A DNA stretch of 41,108 nt from Enterococcus songbeiensis (GCF_005405265.1 NZ_BJDS01000021.1:1-41108); one strand, 5' to 3'. Shown: positions 14,326 to 23,856, numbered from the stretch's first letter. Translations and numbers: made by a program. Notes: generated by a model not told the origin, from the letters alone.

Positions 14326-16047
14326 ATGGGAAGTAATGTTATCATCGGAATCGTAATTGCTGTCATAGTTGTGGCGGCAGTGCTCTACTCGATTAGTTTT
14401 TTCATGCGCAAGAAAAATGAGGAGCGCCTCAAAGTTTTGGAGAAACGAAAGGAAGAACTGTTTGATCTGCCAGTGATCGAAGAAGTCGATGATGTAAAGA
14501 AAATGCATCTGGTTGGACAAAGTCAGAATACCTTTCGAGAATGGAACCAAAAGTGGACGGATATCTCCACCAGTGATTTCGCTGAATTAGAAAGCCAAAT
14601 TTTTGAAGTTGAGAGTTTAAATGAAACCTTCCGCTTCCTTAAAGCGAAAACGGCAATCGGTGATGCAGAGGCAACGATGGATCACATGGAAAAAGAAGTC
14701 GAAGAAATCCGTGCCGGTCTGAAGGAACTACGGGAAAGCGAAGAACGCAACTCCCTTGAAGTCCAAAAAGCGTTGGATATCTACGAAGACCTGAAAAAAG
14801 GGTTACGGGAAAATGGTGACGAATACGGTCCAGCCTATTCAGAATTACAAAAACAAATCAAAAACATCGAAATCGAATTTACACAGTTTGTCACACTGAA
14901 TACCTCCGGTGACCCGGTAGAAGCAAGAGAAGTCCTGGAAAAAGCAGAAAAACATACTTACGAGTTGGATGATGTAATCAAACGTATCCCAACCGCTTAC
15001 GAAGAACTGAACAAAACTTTCCCAGATCAGTTAAAAGAAATTCAAGATGGCTACAAACGCTTGTTGGCAGATCATTACGTGTTCCCAGAAGAAAATTTCC
15101 AAGATGAAATCAATCGCGTGAAAAAACGAGTGGAAAATTCCATGAAGGATTTGGAAAAGACCGAGATTGATGCAGTAGAAGTCGCTAACCGGGATACTTC
15201 AAGTGCCATTGATTCTCTTTATACGGTAATGGAACGGGAAATTGATTCGAAAAAATATGTACTTAAAAATCGACAAGTCATTACAGATTATATCCAACAT
15301 GCAACGAAAAATAATCGTCAGCTATTGATCGAGTTGGATCACACCGCACAAAGCTATACGTTGAATCATAACGAGCTAGGCCGGGTACGTGGTTTCCAAT
15401 CTGAAATTGATGAGTTGGCAAAACGCAATGGCGAGATCGAGCCGATGATGGCCCATCACGAAATCCCTTTTTCAGAGGTTCAATCTTTCTACAAAGATGC
15501 TTACAAGATTTTGGATGACATTGAAAACCAACAGGTAGAGATCGATGATTCTCTTCATGACTTGCGTAAGGGAGAAAAAGCTGCGCAGGAAAAAGTGGAA
15601 CAATATGAATTCAAATTACGCAACTTAAAACGTTTCGTGGAAAAACAACGCTTGCCTGGCTTGCCGGGAGATTATTTGGAATTCTTCTTTGTAGCGACGG
15701 ATCGTGTAGAAGAATTAAGCAAAGCCTTGAATAAAATCCGAATCAACATGGAAGAAGTCAACAAACTGGTTGATATTTGTAACGAAGACTTAGAATTGTT
15801 GGATGAAAAAACCCACGACCTTGTGGATGCCGCAGCTTTGACGGAACAAATGATGCAATACGCCAATCGTTACCGCCATTCCCATCCAGAAATCAAGGCG
15901 TCCATTGACAAGAGTCTTCAACTGTTTACGAAAGACTATCGTTACCAAGAAGCATTGGATGAAATCGGCGCTTCCTTGGAACGGGTAGAACCCGGTGCTT
16001 TCAAACGTATCGAAAGTTTCTACTTCAATAACCGTGATTTAGTATAA
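14326..16047 (+). CDS. ezrA: Septation ring formation regulator EzrA
   Basis: A 573-residue EzrA, the usual length. One N-terminal transmembrane helix (IIGIVIAVIVVAAVLYSISFF, residues about 5-25) leaves the rest in the cytoplasm as spectrin-like coiled-coil repeats rich in Glu and Lys. The C-terminal QNR-like patch is visible in MMQYANRYRHSHPEI. EzrA binds FtsZ, restrains Z-ring assembly away from mid-cell, and couples division to cell-wall synthesis in Firmicutes. GGAGG (14313-14317) is 8 bases before the ATG. It has its own promoter and terminator. The neighbouring nifZ-thiI pair is the conserved order seen in Bacillus and enterococci. Confidence 0.97.
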   Translation: MGSNVIIGIVIAVIVVAAVLYSISFFMRKKNEERLKVLEKRKEELFDLPVIEEVDDVKKMHLVGQSQNTFREWNQKWTDISTSDFAELESQIFEVESLNETFRFLKAKTAIGDAEATMDHMEKEVEEIRAGLKELRESEERNSLEVQKALDIYEDLKKGLRENGDEYGPAYSELQKQIKNIEIEFTQFVTLNTSGDPVEAREVLEKAEKHTYELDDVIKRIPTAYEELNKTFPDQLKEIQDGYKRLLADHYVFPEENFQDEINRVKKRVENSMKDLEKTEIDAVEVANRDTSSAIDSLYTVMEREIDSKKYVLKNRQVITDYIQHATKNNRQLLIELDHTAQSYTLNHNELGRVRGFQSEIDELAKRNGEIEPMMAHHEIPFSEVQSFYKDAYKILDDIENQQVEIDDSLHDLRKGEKAAQEKVEQYEFKLRNLKRFVEKQRLPGLPGDYLEFFFVATDRVEELSKALNKIRINMEEVNKLVDICNEDLELLDEKTHDLVDAAALTEQMMQYANRYRHSHPEIKASIDKSLQLFTKDYRYQEALDEIGASLERVEPGAFKRIESFYFNNRDLV

Positions 16048-16053
16048 ATGCAG

Positions 16054-16090
16054 AACTTGAAACATTCCTTTGAGTGTTTCAAGTTTTTTT
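16054..16090 (+). terminator. ezrA terminator
   Basis: AACTTGAAACA (16054-16064) pairs with TGTTTCAAGTT (16075-16085) around a ten-base loop, with a T-run to 16090. Confidence 0.88.
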
Positions 16091-16128
16091 ATGGGATAAA
16101 AAGAAAATCGCTTACAAAAAGCTGTACC

Positions 16129-16157
16129 TTGAAAGGAAGCGACACAGCGTATATAAT
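16129..16157 (+). promoter_or_regulatory. nifZ-thiI promoter
   Basis: TTGAAA (16129-16134), a 17-bp spacer and a perfect TATAAT (16152-16157) lie 33 bases before the cysteine desulfurase start. This is one of the strongest promoters in the window. Confidence 0.78.
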
Positions 16158-16190
16158 GGGTAAGAATTTCCAAAAGAGAGGGATTTTTTC

Positions 16191-17333
16191 ATGATTTATT
16201 TTGATAATAGTGCAACAACGCCCATTTTTCCACAGGCACTTGATACATATGTAAAAACAAGTCAACGGATCATTGGTAATCCATCGAGCTTACATGATTT
16301 AGGCAGTCAGGCAGATCGTCTGCTTCAGCAGGCCCGCAAGCAAATTGCAGAATTGCTTTCTGTTGCACCTGGGGAGATTTGGTTTACTTCCGGTGGGACA
16401 GAAGGGGACAACTGGGTAGTAAAAGGAACCGCAATTGAAAAGCAAACCTACGGACGCCACATGATTATTTCTAGTATTGAGCATCCGGCTGTCTCAGAAA
16501 CTGCGGCACAATTGCAAGAGCTTGGCTTTGATATCAGTATTGCACCGGTAGATGCCGCTGGATTCGTAGATGTTGCCGCATTAGAAAAACTGATTCGTTC
16601 AGAAACAATTTTAGTTTCAATTATGGCAGTCAATAATGAGATCGGTTCGATTCAACCAATCAGGGAAATCAGTGAAGTATTGAAGAATCATCCTAAGATT
16701 CATTTTCATGTGGATGCCGTACAGGCAATCACCAAAGTTCCCCAAGAAAAATGGCTGACCGATCGAGTGGATTTTGCAACGTTTTCTGCTCACAAATTTC
16801 ACGGACCGCGAGGAGTCGGTTTTATTTACTGGCGAAAAGGTCGGAAAATCGCTCCGTTGTTGACGGGTGGCGGTCAGGAACAAAATCATCGCAGTGGAAC
16901 GGAAAATGTGCCGGGCATCGTCGCAATGGCAAAAGCATTGCGCCTTTCTTTAGAAAAAAAAGTAGAACGGCCTCAACATGTGCAGCTTTTGAAAACTTAT
17001 TTGCGTACGGCTTTGGCAGCATATGATAAAGTAACGATTTTTTCTGAGGAAGAAAATTTTGCTCCCCATATTTTATGTTTCGCCCTTAAAGGTATTCGTG
17101 GGGAAGTAATGGTGCATGCGTTCGAAGAAAAACAGATTTACCTTTCTACAACAAGCGCTTGCTCCAGCCGAAAGAAGATGGCAAGCAGTACCTTACATGC
17201 CATGCATGTACCCAATGCCCTTGCCACCTCAGCCGTCCGCATCAGCTTAGATGAAAGCAATACGATGGCAGAGGTTGAGCAATTCCTGATTATTTTCAAT
17301 CAACTCTACCAAAAATTTTCTAAAATCAACTAA
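16191..17333 (+). CDS. nifZ: Cysteine desulfurase, NifS/NifZ type
   Basis: A 380-residue PLP-dependent cysteine desulfurase. It starts MIYFDNSATTPIF. The PLP lysine is Lys202 in ATFSAHKFHGPRGVGF, preceded by HFHVDAVQAITK. GGGQEQNHRSGTENVPG is the usual substrate loop. The persulfide-carrying Cys325 lies in the short loop STTSACSSRKK. The gene sits directly upstream of thiI, the arrangement of B. subtilis nifZ-thiI, where NifZ is the dedicated sulfur donor for 4-thiouridine in tRNA; the symbol rests on that context. Its ATG (16191) follows a purine-rich AGAGAGGGA. A 103-base gap with a CCACTT/AAGTGG hairpin (about 17366-17394) and no terminator separates it from thiI, so co-transcription is likely. 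Confidence 0.94.
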   Translation: MIYFDNSATTPIFPQALDTYVKTSQRIIGNPSSLHDLGSQADRLLQQARKQIAELLSVAPGEIWFTSGGTEGDNWVVKGTAIEKQTYGRHMIISSIEHPAVSETAAQLQELGFDISIAPVDAAGFVDVAALEKLIRSETILVSIMAVNNEIGSIQPIREISEVLKNHPKIHFHVDAVQAITKVPQEKWLTDRVDFATFSAHKFHGPRGVGFIYWRKGRKIAPLLTGGGQEQNHRSGTENVPGIVAMAKALRLSLEKKVERPQHVQLLKTYLRTALAAYDKVTIFSEEENFAPHILCFALKGIRGEVMVHAFEEKQIYLSTTSACSSRKKMASSTLHAMHVPNALATSAVRISLDESNTMAEVEQFLIIFNQLYQKFSKIN

Positions 17334-17436
17334 GAAGAATAGTCCAAAAAAATAAGGATGATCGTTCCACTTTGACTAAAAAAGCAAGTGGGAGGATATA
17401 TGTAGTGAAAATTTAATACCTAAGGGAGTCTATTAC

Positions 17437-18636
17437 GTGAAATATACAGAAATTATGGTTCGTTATGGTGAACTATCCACCAAAGGAAAAAATCGCCGCA
17501 GTTTTATTATGCAGTTGGCAGAAAATGTTCGCCGGACACTGTCGGATTTTCCAGCAGTAAAAATCCATGCTGAACGAGATCGCATGCACCTGCTTTTAAA
17601 TGGCGCTGATAGTGATGAAATCATTCCTAAATTGCAAAAAGTTTTCGGTATCCAAAATTTTTCTCCTAGTATCCAAGTCGCTAAAACGGTTCCGGCTTTG
17701 AAAGAAGCTGTGCAAGAAGTGATGCAGGAAATCTATACTGGAAAGGAAACGTTTAAAATCACGGCAAAACGTAGCGACCATGATTTTGAGCTAGACAGCA
17801 ATGAGTTGAATCAAGTTTTAGGGAATGCAGTATTTGATCTTTTTCCTGAGATTCAAGTTCAAATGAAAAAACCAACAATCAATTTACGAGTAGAGATTCG
17901 TTTGGATGGTGCCTATCTTTCTTATGAAACGATCAAAGGTGCTGGCGGTTTACCAGTTGGAACCAGCGGTCGTGGCATGCTGATGCTCTCAGGTGGCATC
18001 GATTCACCGGTGGCGGGGTACTTGGCGATGAAACGGGGCGTAGAAATCGAAGCCGTCCATTTTGCTAGCCCTCCTTATACCAGTGAGCAGGCGTTGAAAA
18101 AAGCCAAGGATTTGACTGAAAAATTGGTTCCATATGTGGGCAGTATTCAATTTATCGAAGTACCTTTCACTGAAGTGCAAGAAGAAATCAAACGCCACGT
18201 ACCACAAGGGTATTGGATGACGCTGACTCGACGAATGATGCTCCGCTTAACGGATGCGATTCGTGAGATGCGTAAGGGCCTGGTCATCATCAATGGCGAG
18301 TCCTTGGGGCAAGTAGCCTCACAAACTCTACAAAGTATGGTAGCAATCAATGAGGTAACTACGACACCAATTATTCGGCCGGTAGTCACGATGGATAAAT
18401 TGGAAATCATCGAAATTGCGGAACGCATCGATACTTTTGAATTGGCGATCCAACCCTTTGAAGACTGCTGTACGATTTTTGCTCCCCCTCAACCAAAAAC
18501 ACGCCCTCGCTTGGATAAAGTACAGGAATACGAAGAACGCTTGGATATCGAAGGGATGATGCTTCGCGCGTTGGAAAACTTGAAAATTGACCGCATCGAA
18601 GGTAGTCAAACTGCAGAATTTGAAGAATTACTTTAA
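17437..18636 (+). CDS. thiI: tRNA 4-thiouridine synthetase ThiI
   Basis: A 399-residue ThiI of the short Gram-positive form, without the C-terminal rhodanese domain of the E. coli enzyme. An N-terminal ferredoxin-like region ([17 protein letters not shown]) leads into the THUMP domain (about residues 60-165). The PP-loop ATPase follows, with motif [13 protein letters not shown] (Ser185-Ser190). A conserved Cys is in [16 protein letters not shown]. It adenylates U8 of tRNA and inserts sulfur, here probably from the upstream desulfurase. The start is GTG 17437, with AAGGGAG about 8 bases upstream. A weak TTGACT at 17378-17383 lacks a good -10, so the nifZ promoter probably drives it. A terminator follows. 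Confidence 0.97.
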   Translation: MKYTEIMVRYGELSTKGKNRRSFIMQLAENVRRTLSDFPAVKIHAERDRMHLLLNGADSDEIIPKLQKVFGIQNFSPSIQVAKTVPALKEAVQEVMQEIYTGKETFKITAKRSDHDFELDSNELNQVLGNAVFDLFPEIQVQMKKPTINLRVEIRLDGAYLSYETIKGAGGLPVGTSGRGMLMLSGGIDSPVAGYLAMKRGVEIEAVHFASPPYTSEQALKKAKDLTEKLVPYVGSIQFIEVPFTEVQEEIKRHVPQGYWMTLTRRMMLRLTDAIREMRKGLVIINGESLGQVASQTLQSMVAINEVTTTPIIRPVVTMDKLEIIEIAERIDTFELAIQPFEDCCTIFAPPQPKTRPRLDKVQEYEERLDIEGMMLRALENLKIDRIEGSQTAEFEELL

Positions 18637-18672
18637 TTTATCTGCCTTTTGAAAATAAATAGAATGAATGAG

Positions 18673-18705
18673 CAATCGTCAAAAATTATTTGGCGATTGT
18701 TTTTC
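18673..18705 (+). terminator. thiI terminator
   Basis: CAATCGTCAAA (18673-18683) pairs with TTTGGCGATTG (18689-18699), 11 bp with one G-U pair, around AATTA. A T-run follows. Confidence 0.87.
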
Positions 18706-18723
18706 ATTTTGAGCTAAAAACGC

Positions 18724-18752
18724 TTGCAGACTAGGGTATCTCATGCTAAACT
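18724..18752 (+). promoter_or_regulatory. rex promoter
   Basis: TTGCAG (18724-18729), a 17-bp spacer and TAAACT (18747-18752) with a TG extension. The predicted start site near 18759 falls inside the Rex-like operator. Confidence 0.7.
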
Positions 18753-18756
18753 TATT

Positions 18757-18774
18757 ATGTGAAACAATTAACAA
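18757..18774. promoter_or_regulatory. Candidate Rex operator
   Basis: ATGTGAA-ACAA-TTAACAA matches the established Rex operator TTGTGAA-N4-TTCACAA at 12 of the 14 fixed positions with exact spacing. The mismatches are A for T at position 1 and A for C at position 14. It covers the predicted rex start site, suggesting NADH-sensitive autorepression. Confidence 0.6.
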
Positions 18775-18786
18775 AGGAGTTCCGTT

Positions 18787-19443
18787 ATGGTTGAAGAAAC
18801 AAAATTAAGAACGATCCCCAAAGCGACAGCAAAACGGCTGCCTTTGTATCTCCGGTATTTAAAAATGTTAAAAAATGCAGAGGTAACCCGTATCAAATCG
18901 AAAGAATTCAGTGAGCTCACCCAGATTCCTTCTGCGACGATTCGCCGGGATTTTTCTCATTTAGGAGAGTTGGGCCGCAGCGGATACGGCTATGAAGTCA
19001 GCTATTTGATCGAAGTTTTTAATAGTATTTTAGATACAAATGATGAAAAACGGATCGCATTGATCGGTTTTGGTAATTTGGGAAAAGCCTTAGCTAATAA
19101 TAATTTTCGCCGCAATGAAAATTTAACGATCGTCAGCGTCTTTGATAGTAATCCTGAAATCATTGGGAAAGAAATCGATGGACATGTAGTACAGGATGTT
19201 CGTAATTTGGCGGCGGTTGTGAAAGAAAAAGAATTGACAGTTGCAATCTCCACCGTGCCGAGCCACTATTCCCAGTGGGCGATTGATCAGATTGTAGCAG
19301 CCGGCATCACGGCTATTTTAAATTTTGCACCTGATCGCGTGGAAGTACCAGCCAATGTTCATGTACAATACATTGATTTGACGACAGAATTACAGACGTT
19401 GATTTTTTTCGATCAGAATTATCAAGACGAAGCAACCCGCTAG
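18787..19443 (+). CDS. rex: Redox-sensing transcriptional repressor Rex
   Basis: A 218-residue Rex. The N-terminal winged helix includes LPLYLRYLKMLKNAEVTRI and IPSATIRRDFSHLGELGRSGYGYEV. The Rossmann domain has IALIGFGNLGKAL (glycine motif about residues 94-99) and a conserved C-terminal domain-swapped helix (LQTLIFFDQNYQDEA). Rex senses the NADH/NAD+ ratio and represses fermentation and anaerobic genes until NADH rises. The start is ATG 18787, with AAAGGAG (18773-18779) 7 bases upstream. It is monocistronic, with its own promoter and a near-consensus Rex site at the start of transcription. It lies between thiI and tpx. Confidence 0.97.
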   Translation: MVEETKLRTIPKATAKRLPLYLRYLKMLKNAEVTRIKSKEFSELTQIPSATIRRDFSHLGELGRSGYGYEVSYLIEVFNSILDTNDEKRIALIGFGNLGKALANNNFRRNENLTIVSVFDSNPEIIGKEIDGHVVQDVRNLAAVVKEKELTVAISTVPSHYSQWAIDQIVAAGITAILNFAPDRVEVPANVHVQYIDLTTELQTLIFFDQNYQDEATR

Positions 19444-19452
19444 GCAATTTTT

Positions 19453-19481
19453 TTGTTGTTTTGATTTTTGTCTACTATACT
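19453..19481 (+). promoter_or_regulatory. tpx promoter
   Basis: TTGTTG (19453-19458), a 17-bp spacer and TATACT (19476-19481), about 67 bases before the tpx start. No terminator is visible between rex and this promoter. Confidence 0.65.
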
Positions 19482-19548
19482 GTAAAGATACCCAAAGTAA
19501 TAGGCTGACTATCCAGTGTGAAGTAAGCAATCAATAGGAGGAATTACA

Positions 19549-20046
19549 GTGTCTTTAGAAGTATCTCGAAAAGGAACGATGTACAAGGTTCCCGGCAAAC
19601 AGCCGCAAGTTGGAGAACTGGCGCCTTTTTTTCAGTTGCCGGACTTGCAGGAAAAAAGTCATTCATTACCTGATTTTAAAGGAAAACCAACGATTTTGAG
19701 TGTCATCCCTGACATTGATACTCGGGTTTGTGCCTTGCAGACAAAACGCTTCAATCAAGAAGCCAGCAAAATTTCGGCAATTCATTTTGTGACGATTTCC
19801 AATAATACAAAAGAGCAGCAAGCAGCGTGGTGTGGGCAAGAAGGTGTTGATATGTTGATGTTGCACGACACGGACCATTCATTTGGCGATGCCTATGGAT
19901 TATGGATTCCTGAATTTGGTCATTTGGCGCGAGCAATTTTTGTATTGGATTCGAAGGGTGTGGTTCAGTACCAAGAAATCAGCCAAGAAATCTCGCAAGA
20001 ACCAAACTATGAGCAGGCGCTTGCCGCAGCCAATGCCCTAATCTGA
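19549..20046 (+). CDS. tpx: Thiol peroxidase (atypical 2-Cys peroxiredoxin)
   Basis: A 165-residue Tpx that reduces hydrogen peroxide and organic hydroperoxides using thioredoxin. The peroxidatic Cys61 is in SVIPDIDTRVCALQT and the resolving Cys95 in AAWCGQEG. The spacing and the lead-in FFQLPDLQEKSHSLPDFKGK are typical of the Tpx subfamily. The start is GTG 19549, with TAGGAGGAA (19535-19543) in good position. It stands next to rex, so two redox-response genes are adjacent, but each has its own promoter. A short direct repeat of ISQE near the C-terminus (QEISQEISQEPN) is a small local oddity. Confidence 0.95.
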   Translation: MSLEVSRKGTMYKVPGKQPQVGELAPFFQLPDLQEKSHSLPDFKGKPTILSVIPDIDTRVCALQTKRFNQEASKISAIHFVTISNNTKEQQAAWCGQEGVDMLMLHDTDHSFGDAYGLWIPEFGHLARAIFVLDSKGVVQYQEISQEISQEPNYEQALAAANALI

Positions 20047-20075
20047 TTGACTTTCAAAAAACTTCATTGTAGAAT
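20047..20075 (+). promoter_or_regulatory. valS promoter
   Basis: TTGACT (20047-20052), a 17-bp spacer and TAGAAT (20070-20075), directly after the tpx stop codon and just before the T-box leader. Confidence 0.75.
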
Positions 20076-20085
20076 AAACCATGAT

Positions 20086-20326
20086 GAAGAACAAGAGGAG
20101 TAGCTAAGAACTCGTTCAAGAGAGAAAGTCGCTTGCTGAAAGACTTTTACGTTAGACTTAGTGAAGGTAGCTTGGGAGTCTTTGATCTGAAGGCAGTAGG
20201 ATCAAACGAGTGGTGATCGTTAACACACCAGATAAGAGGCAGCAAAATTTGCTGCAATTTAGGTGGTACCGCGTAATTTACGTCCTAAGATGCGAAAGCA
20301 TTTTAGGACTTTTTTATTTTTTTTTA
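20086..20326 (+). promoter_or_regulatory. T-box riboswitch of valS
   Basis: A complete T-box leader. Stem I spans about 20086-20215. A candidate Val specifier codon GTA (20167-20169) lies in TGAAGGTAGCTTGGGAGT. A stem III hairpin (GCAGC...GCTGC, about 20239-20255) follows. The invariant T-box AGGTGGTACCGCG is at 20261-20273. The terminator is GTCCTAAGATGC (20282-20293) paired with GCATTTTAGGAC (20298-20309) and a long T-run. Uncharged tRNA-Val would stabilise the antiterminator and allow valS transcription. The specifier was assigned by eye. Confidence 0.93.
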
Positions 20327-20378
20327 GCGGCTTGCCGCAAGGATATTTTTTTACAATGAGAACACAGGAGGAATTGAG

Positions 20379-23024
20379 ATGACAGAAAAAAATTTATCGA
20401 CCAAGTACAATCCTCAAGAGGTAGAAACTGGTCGTTATCAACAATGGCTGGACCAAGATTTGTTTAAACCAAGTGGCGACAAAAAAGCAAAACCTTATTC
20501 AATCGTGATCCCCCCACCAAATGTTACCGGGAAATTGCATTTAGGACACGCATGGGATACGACGTTACAAGATATGCTGATCCGTCAAAAACGGATGCAA
20601 GGCTTTGACACCTTATGGTTACCGGGAATGGACCATGCGGGAATCGCCACACAAGCAAAAGTAGAAGAAAAATTACGGGAACAAGGCATCTCCCGTTACG
20701 ATCTTGGTCGGGAAAAATTTGTTGACCAAGTGTGGGAATGGAAAGAGGAATACGCAGGACATATTCGGGAACAATGGGCAAAGATGGGACTTTCCCTGGA
20801 TTATAGCCGAGAACGTTTCACTTTGGATGATGGATTGTCCGAAGCAGTTCGCAAAGTGTTTGTAACCCTTTTTGAAAAAGGGCTGATCTATCGTGGGGAA
20901 TATATTATCAATTGGGATCCGCAAGCACGGACGGCCCTTTCTGATATTGAGGTTATCCATAAAGATATTGAGGGTGCCTTTTACCATATGACCTACCCCT
21001 TGTCAGACGGCAGTGGCGAAGTTGAAATTGCGACGACACGTCCAGAAACGATGTTGGGAGATACGGCAGTGGCGGTTCACCCTGATGATGTCCGGTACCA
21101 AGAGCTGATTGGAAAAACAGTCATTTTGCCATTGGTAGACAAAGAAATTCCAATCATTGCGGATGCATATGTAGATATGGATTTTGGTACAGGTGTTGTA
21201 AAAATCACGCCTGCTCATGATCCGAATGACTTTGAGGTCGGTAATCGCCATGATTTGCCACGGGTCAATGTAATGGAAGAAGACGGCAAGATGAACGAAC
21301 TAGCTGGTAAGTATGCCGGTATGGATCGCTTCGCCGCTCGTAAAGCTATCGTTGCTGACTTGAAGGAACTGGGACGATTAGTCAAAATTGAAACCATGAT
21401 CCACAGCGTTGGTCACTCAGAACGGACCGGGGTAGTCGTTGAACCAAGACTTTCTACCCAATGGTTTGTTAAGATGGCTCCTTTGGCAGAACAAGCGATG
21501 GCAAATCAAGAAACGGATAACGCAGTAGAATTCTTTCCACCACGGTTTAACCAAACCTTTTTGCGGTGGATGGAAAATGTCCACGATTGGGTTATTTCTC
21601 GTCAATTATGGTGGGGACATCAAATCCCTGCTTGGTATCATAAAGAAACCGGCGAAATGTACGTTGGTATGGAAGCTCCTGCGGACAAAGAAAATTGGGT
21701 GCAAGACCCTGATGTGTTGGATACATGGTTCAGCTCTGCTTTGTGGCCTTTCTCAACGATGGGCTGGCCGGATACGACTAGCGAAGACTATCAACGCTAC
21801 TTCCCAACCAGCACATTAGTGACAGGCTACGATATTATTTTCTTCTGGGTTAGCCGAATGATGTTCCAAAGTTTGGAATTTACCGGGGAACGTCCTTTCC
21901 AAAATGTTTTGATTCACGGCTTGATTCGGGATGAACAAGGTCGGAAGATGAGTAAATCCTTAGGTAATGGGATTGATCCGATGGAAGTCATCGAAAAATA
22001 TGGTGCTGATGCGTTGCGCTGGTTCTTGTCAAATGGTTCTGCACCGGGACAAGACGTACGCTTTAGTTATGAAAAAATGGACGCCGCTTGGAACTTTATC
22101 AATAAAATCTGGAATGCTTCTCGTTTTGTTTTGATGAATGTGGAAGATATGACCTATGACGAAATTGATTTATCTGGTGAAAAAACCGTGGCCGATCGCT
22201 GGATTTTGACTCGTTTGAATGAAACCGTAGAAAAAGTCACTGAATTGTTTGACCGTTTTGAATTTGGTGAAGCGGGTCGTCAATTGTACAACTTCATCTG
22301 GGATGATTTTTGTGACTGGTACATTGAAATGAGTAAAGAAATATTGTATGGAGAAGAGGATGCAGCAAAACAAACCAATAAAAGCATCTTGGTTTACACG
22401 CTAGATCAAATTTTACGTCTGCTTCATCCGATTATGCCTTTTGTGACGGAAGAAATCTGGAGCAAACTGCCTCATCAAGGAACCTCATTGGTGGTTGCGG
22501 AATATCCAGTGGTTCATGCAGAATTTACTGATGAAAAAGCGGCAAAAGGGATGGAAGTATTGAAGGAATTGATTCGTTCGGTCCGCAATATCCGTTCAGA
22601 AGTCAATACACCATTATCAAAACCGATCACTCTGCTAATCCATACGACAGATAAAGAAATTGATCAATTCTTGGTTGAAAATAAAAACTATATCGAACGT
22701 TTCTGCAATCCAGAAGAGTTGGTAATTTCAGAAAAGGTGGAAGCGCCAGAATTAGCAATGTCTGCTGTTTTGACCGGCGCAAAAATTTATTTGCCGTTAG
22801 CCGGATTAATCAACATCGAAGAAGAAATTACTCGGCTAGAAAAAGAATTGGATAAGTGGAACAAAGAAGTTAAACGAGTACAAGGAAAATTAGCAAATGA
22901 ACGCTTTGTTGCTAGTGCACCGGCAGAGGTTGTCGATCAGGAACGTGAAAAAGAAAAAGATTACCTTGAAAAACAACAAGCAGTTCAAGAACGAATCCAA
23001 CAATTACGAACAATTGAAGGCTAG
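20379..23024 (+). CDS. valS: Valyl-tRNA synthetase
   Basis: An 881-residue class Ia synthetase charging tRNA-Val. The HIGH motif is KLHLGHAWD (His54-His57) and KMSKS begins at Lys523 in [15 protein letters not shown]. The CP1 editing domain is seen in [20 protein letters not shown] and [13 protein letters not shown]. The C-terminus carries the ValRS-specific coiled-coil arm ([20 protein letters not shown]). The length is normal. Its ATG follows AGGAGGAATTGAG. It is controlled by the T-box in its leader and ends at its own terminator. Confidence 0.98.
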   Translation: MTEKNLSTKYNPQEVETGRYQQWLDQDLFKPSGDKKAKPYSIVIPPPNVTGKLHLGHAWDTTLQDMLIRQKRMQGFDTLWLPGMDHAGIATQAKVEEKLREQGISRYDLGREKFVDQVWEWKEEYAGHIREQWAKMGLSLDYSRERFTLDDGLSEAVRKVFVTLFEKGLIYRGEYIINWDPQARTALSDIEVIHKDIEGAFYHMTYPLSDGSGEVEIATTRPETMLGDTAVAVHPDDVRYQELIGKTVILPLVDKEIPIIADAYVDMDFGTGVVKITPAHDPNDFEVGNRHDLPRVNVMEEDGKMNELAGKYAGMDRFAARKAIVADLKELGRLVKIETMIHSVGHSERTGVVVEPRLSTQWFVKMAPLAEQAMANQETDNAVEFFPPRFNQTFLRWMENVHDWVISRQLWWGHQIPAWYHKETGEMYVGMEAPADKENWVQDPDVLDTWFSSALWPFSTMGWPDTTSEDYQRYFPTSTLVTGYDIIFFWVSRMMFQSLEFTGERPFQNVLIHGLIRDEQGRKMSKSLGNGIDPMEVIEKYGADALRWFLSNGSAPGQDVRFSYEKMDAAWNFINKIWNASRFVLMNVEDMTYDEIDLSGEKTVADRWILTRLNETVEKVTELFDRFEFGEAGRQLYNFIWDDFCDWYIEMSKEILYGEEDAAKQTNKSILVYTLDQILRLLHPIMPFVTEEIWSKLPHQGTSLVVAEYPVVHAEFTDEKAAKGMEVLKELIRSVRNIRSEVNTPLSKPITLLIHTTDKEIDQFLVENKNYIERFCNPEELVISEKVEAPELAMSAVLTGAKIYLPLAGLINIEEEITRLEKELDKWNKEVKRVQGKLANERFVASAPAEVVDQEREKEKDYLEKQQAVQERIQQLRTIEG

Positions 23025-23030
23025 TTTACT

Positions 23031-23061
23031 AGGAGTGAGACGAGGGTCTCGCTCCTTTTTT
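23031..23061 (+). terminator. valS terminator
   Basis: AGGAGTGAGAC (23031-23041) pairs with GTCTCGCTCCT (23046-23056), one G-T pair, around GAGG, followed by a T-run. Confidence 0.9.
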
Positions 23062-23129
23062 TCAGCCTTTGGTCGGATGTGTCTGCGCTCTTTTTCTCGT
23101 ATAGTGGAGAAGTAAAGGAGGATTCAGGG

Positions 23130-23711
23130 ATGGACAAGAAATTATTTTTAGCGGAGTTGTTGCGATTATTGCCGGACGATGTTGACTCGCAGGAAAAAGC
23201 AATTATTTTAAATCGGTATGAGGAAATCATCGAAGGACTGGTTGCAAAAGGCTACAGTGAGTATGAAGCAGTTTTGATGCTGGAGGATCCGGAAGAAATT
23301 TTGCGACAGTCCGGGTTTAAAAACAGTCGTCCAAAACGAAAAATGAATTGGTTGACAGGAACGCTGTTAGTTTTAGGCTTTCCACTTTGGGGAAGTCTGC
23401 TTTTAGCAGTCTTGAGTTTAGTCTTTACCGGCTACATTTTGTTGTGGCTGCCGGTGATGATCTCCGGTTCATTTTTCATAGCGGGGATTTTAGGAGGCGG
23501 TTTTTCCGTTTTAATGAGTTTCTTTGCGTTACAAGATGGCTTGTTTCTCTTTTTAACACAATTTGGAATCGGTGTGGCATTTATAGGTGTCGGCCTGCTT
23601 TCTTTTCTCTTCACCTATCAAGTAGGAGTCGGTATTCTTAAACTCACACGAAAATCTTTTCAATTTTTATTAAGACGTGGGAAAGACGAGGTGCCAAGTT
23701 ATGAATTTTAA
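23130..23711 (+). CDS. HAAS/DUF1700 family membrane protein
   Basis: A 193-residue protein. Residues 1-60 form the HAAS (DUF1700) helical domain: MDKKLFLAELLRLLP, then AIILNRYEEIIEGLVAKGYSEYEAVLMLEDPEEIL. Three or four hydrophobic segments follow (LLVLGFPLWGSLLLAVLSLV; VMISGSFFIAGILGGGFSVLM; a long C-terminal helix), with a basic tail (RRGKDEVPSYEF). Family genes usually follow a PadR-type regulator and precede a DUF4097 protein, forming an envelope-related signalling unit. Here no PadR gene is present, and the next gene encodes only 49 residues. The ATG at 23130 is chosen over earlier codons because AAAGGAGG lies 7-8 bases upstream. Function is unknown. Confidence 0.88.
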   Translation: MDKKLFLAELLRLLPDDVDSQEKAIILNRYEEIIEGLVAKGYSEYEAVLMLEDPEEILRQSGFKNSRPKRKMNWLTGTLLVLGFPLWGSLLLAVLSLVFTGYILLWLPVMISGSFFIAGILGGGFSVLMSFFALQDGLFLFLTQFGIGVAFIGVGLLSFLFTYQVGVGILKLTRKSFQFLLRRGKDEVPSYEF

Positions 23712-23850
23712 GCGGTTATGGAAAATCGGGTTTGCATTGGTAGCCATTGGTGGAGTGATCGCAGTCAGCGGCTTTGCTCTGACAGGTGGCAATCCTCAAG
23801 CCTACCAACACCATCAGGAAGCATGGTATCGTACGATTCATTTTGATTAA
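23701..23850 (+). CDS. 49-residue membrane protein, possibly a DUF4097 remnant
   Basis: A small gene overlapping the last 11 bases of the HAAS gene. Its ATG (23701) has GAGGTG (23688-23693) 7 bases upstream, so translation is probably coupled. The product starts MNFKRLWKIGFALVAIGGVI and has one membrane helix (about residues 8-28). About 20 hydrophilic outside residues (GGNPQAYQHHQEAWYRTIHFD) follow. DUF4097 proteins, the usual partners of DUF1700 proteins, begin with a similar basic-plus-helix anchor, so this may be a stump that kept only the anchor. It could equally be a genuine micropeptide. No frameshifted remainder follows; a terminator comes at once. Confidence 0.72.
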   Translation: MNFKRLWKIGFALVAIGGVIAVSGFALTGGNPQAYQHHQEAWYRTIHFD

Positions 23851-23856
23851 TCAGGA

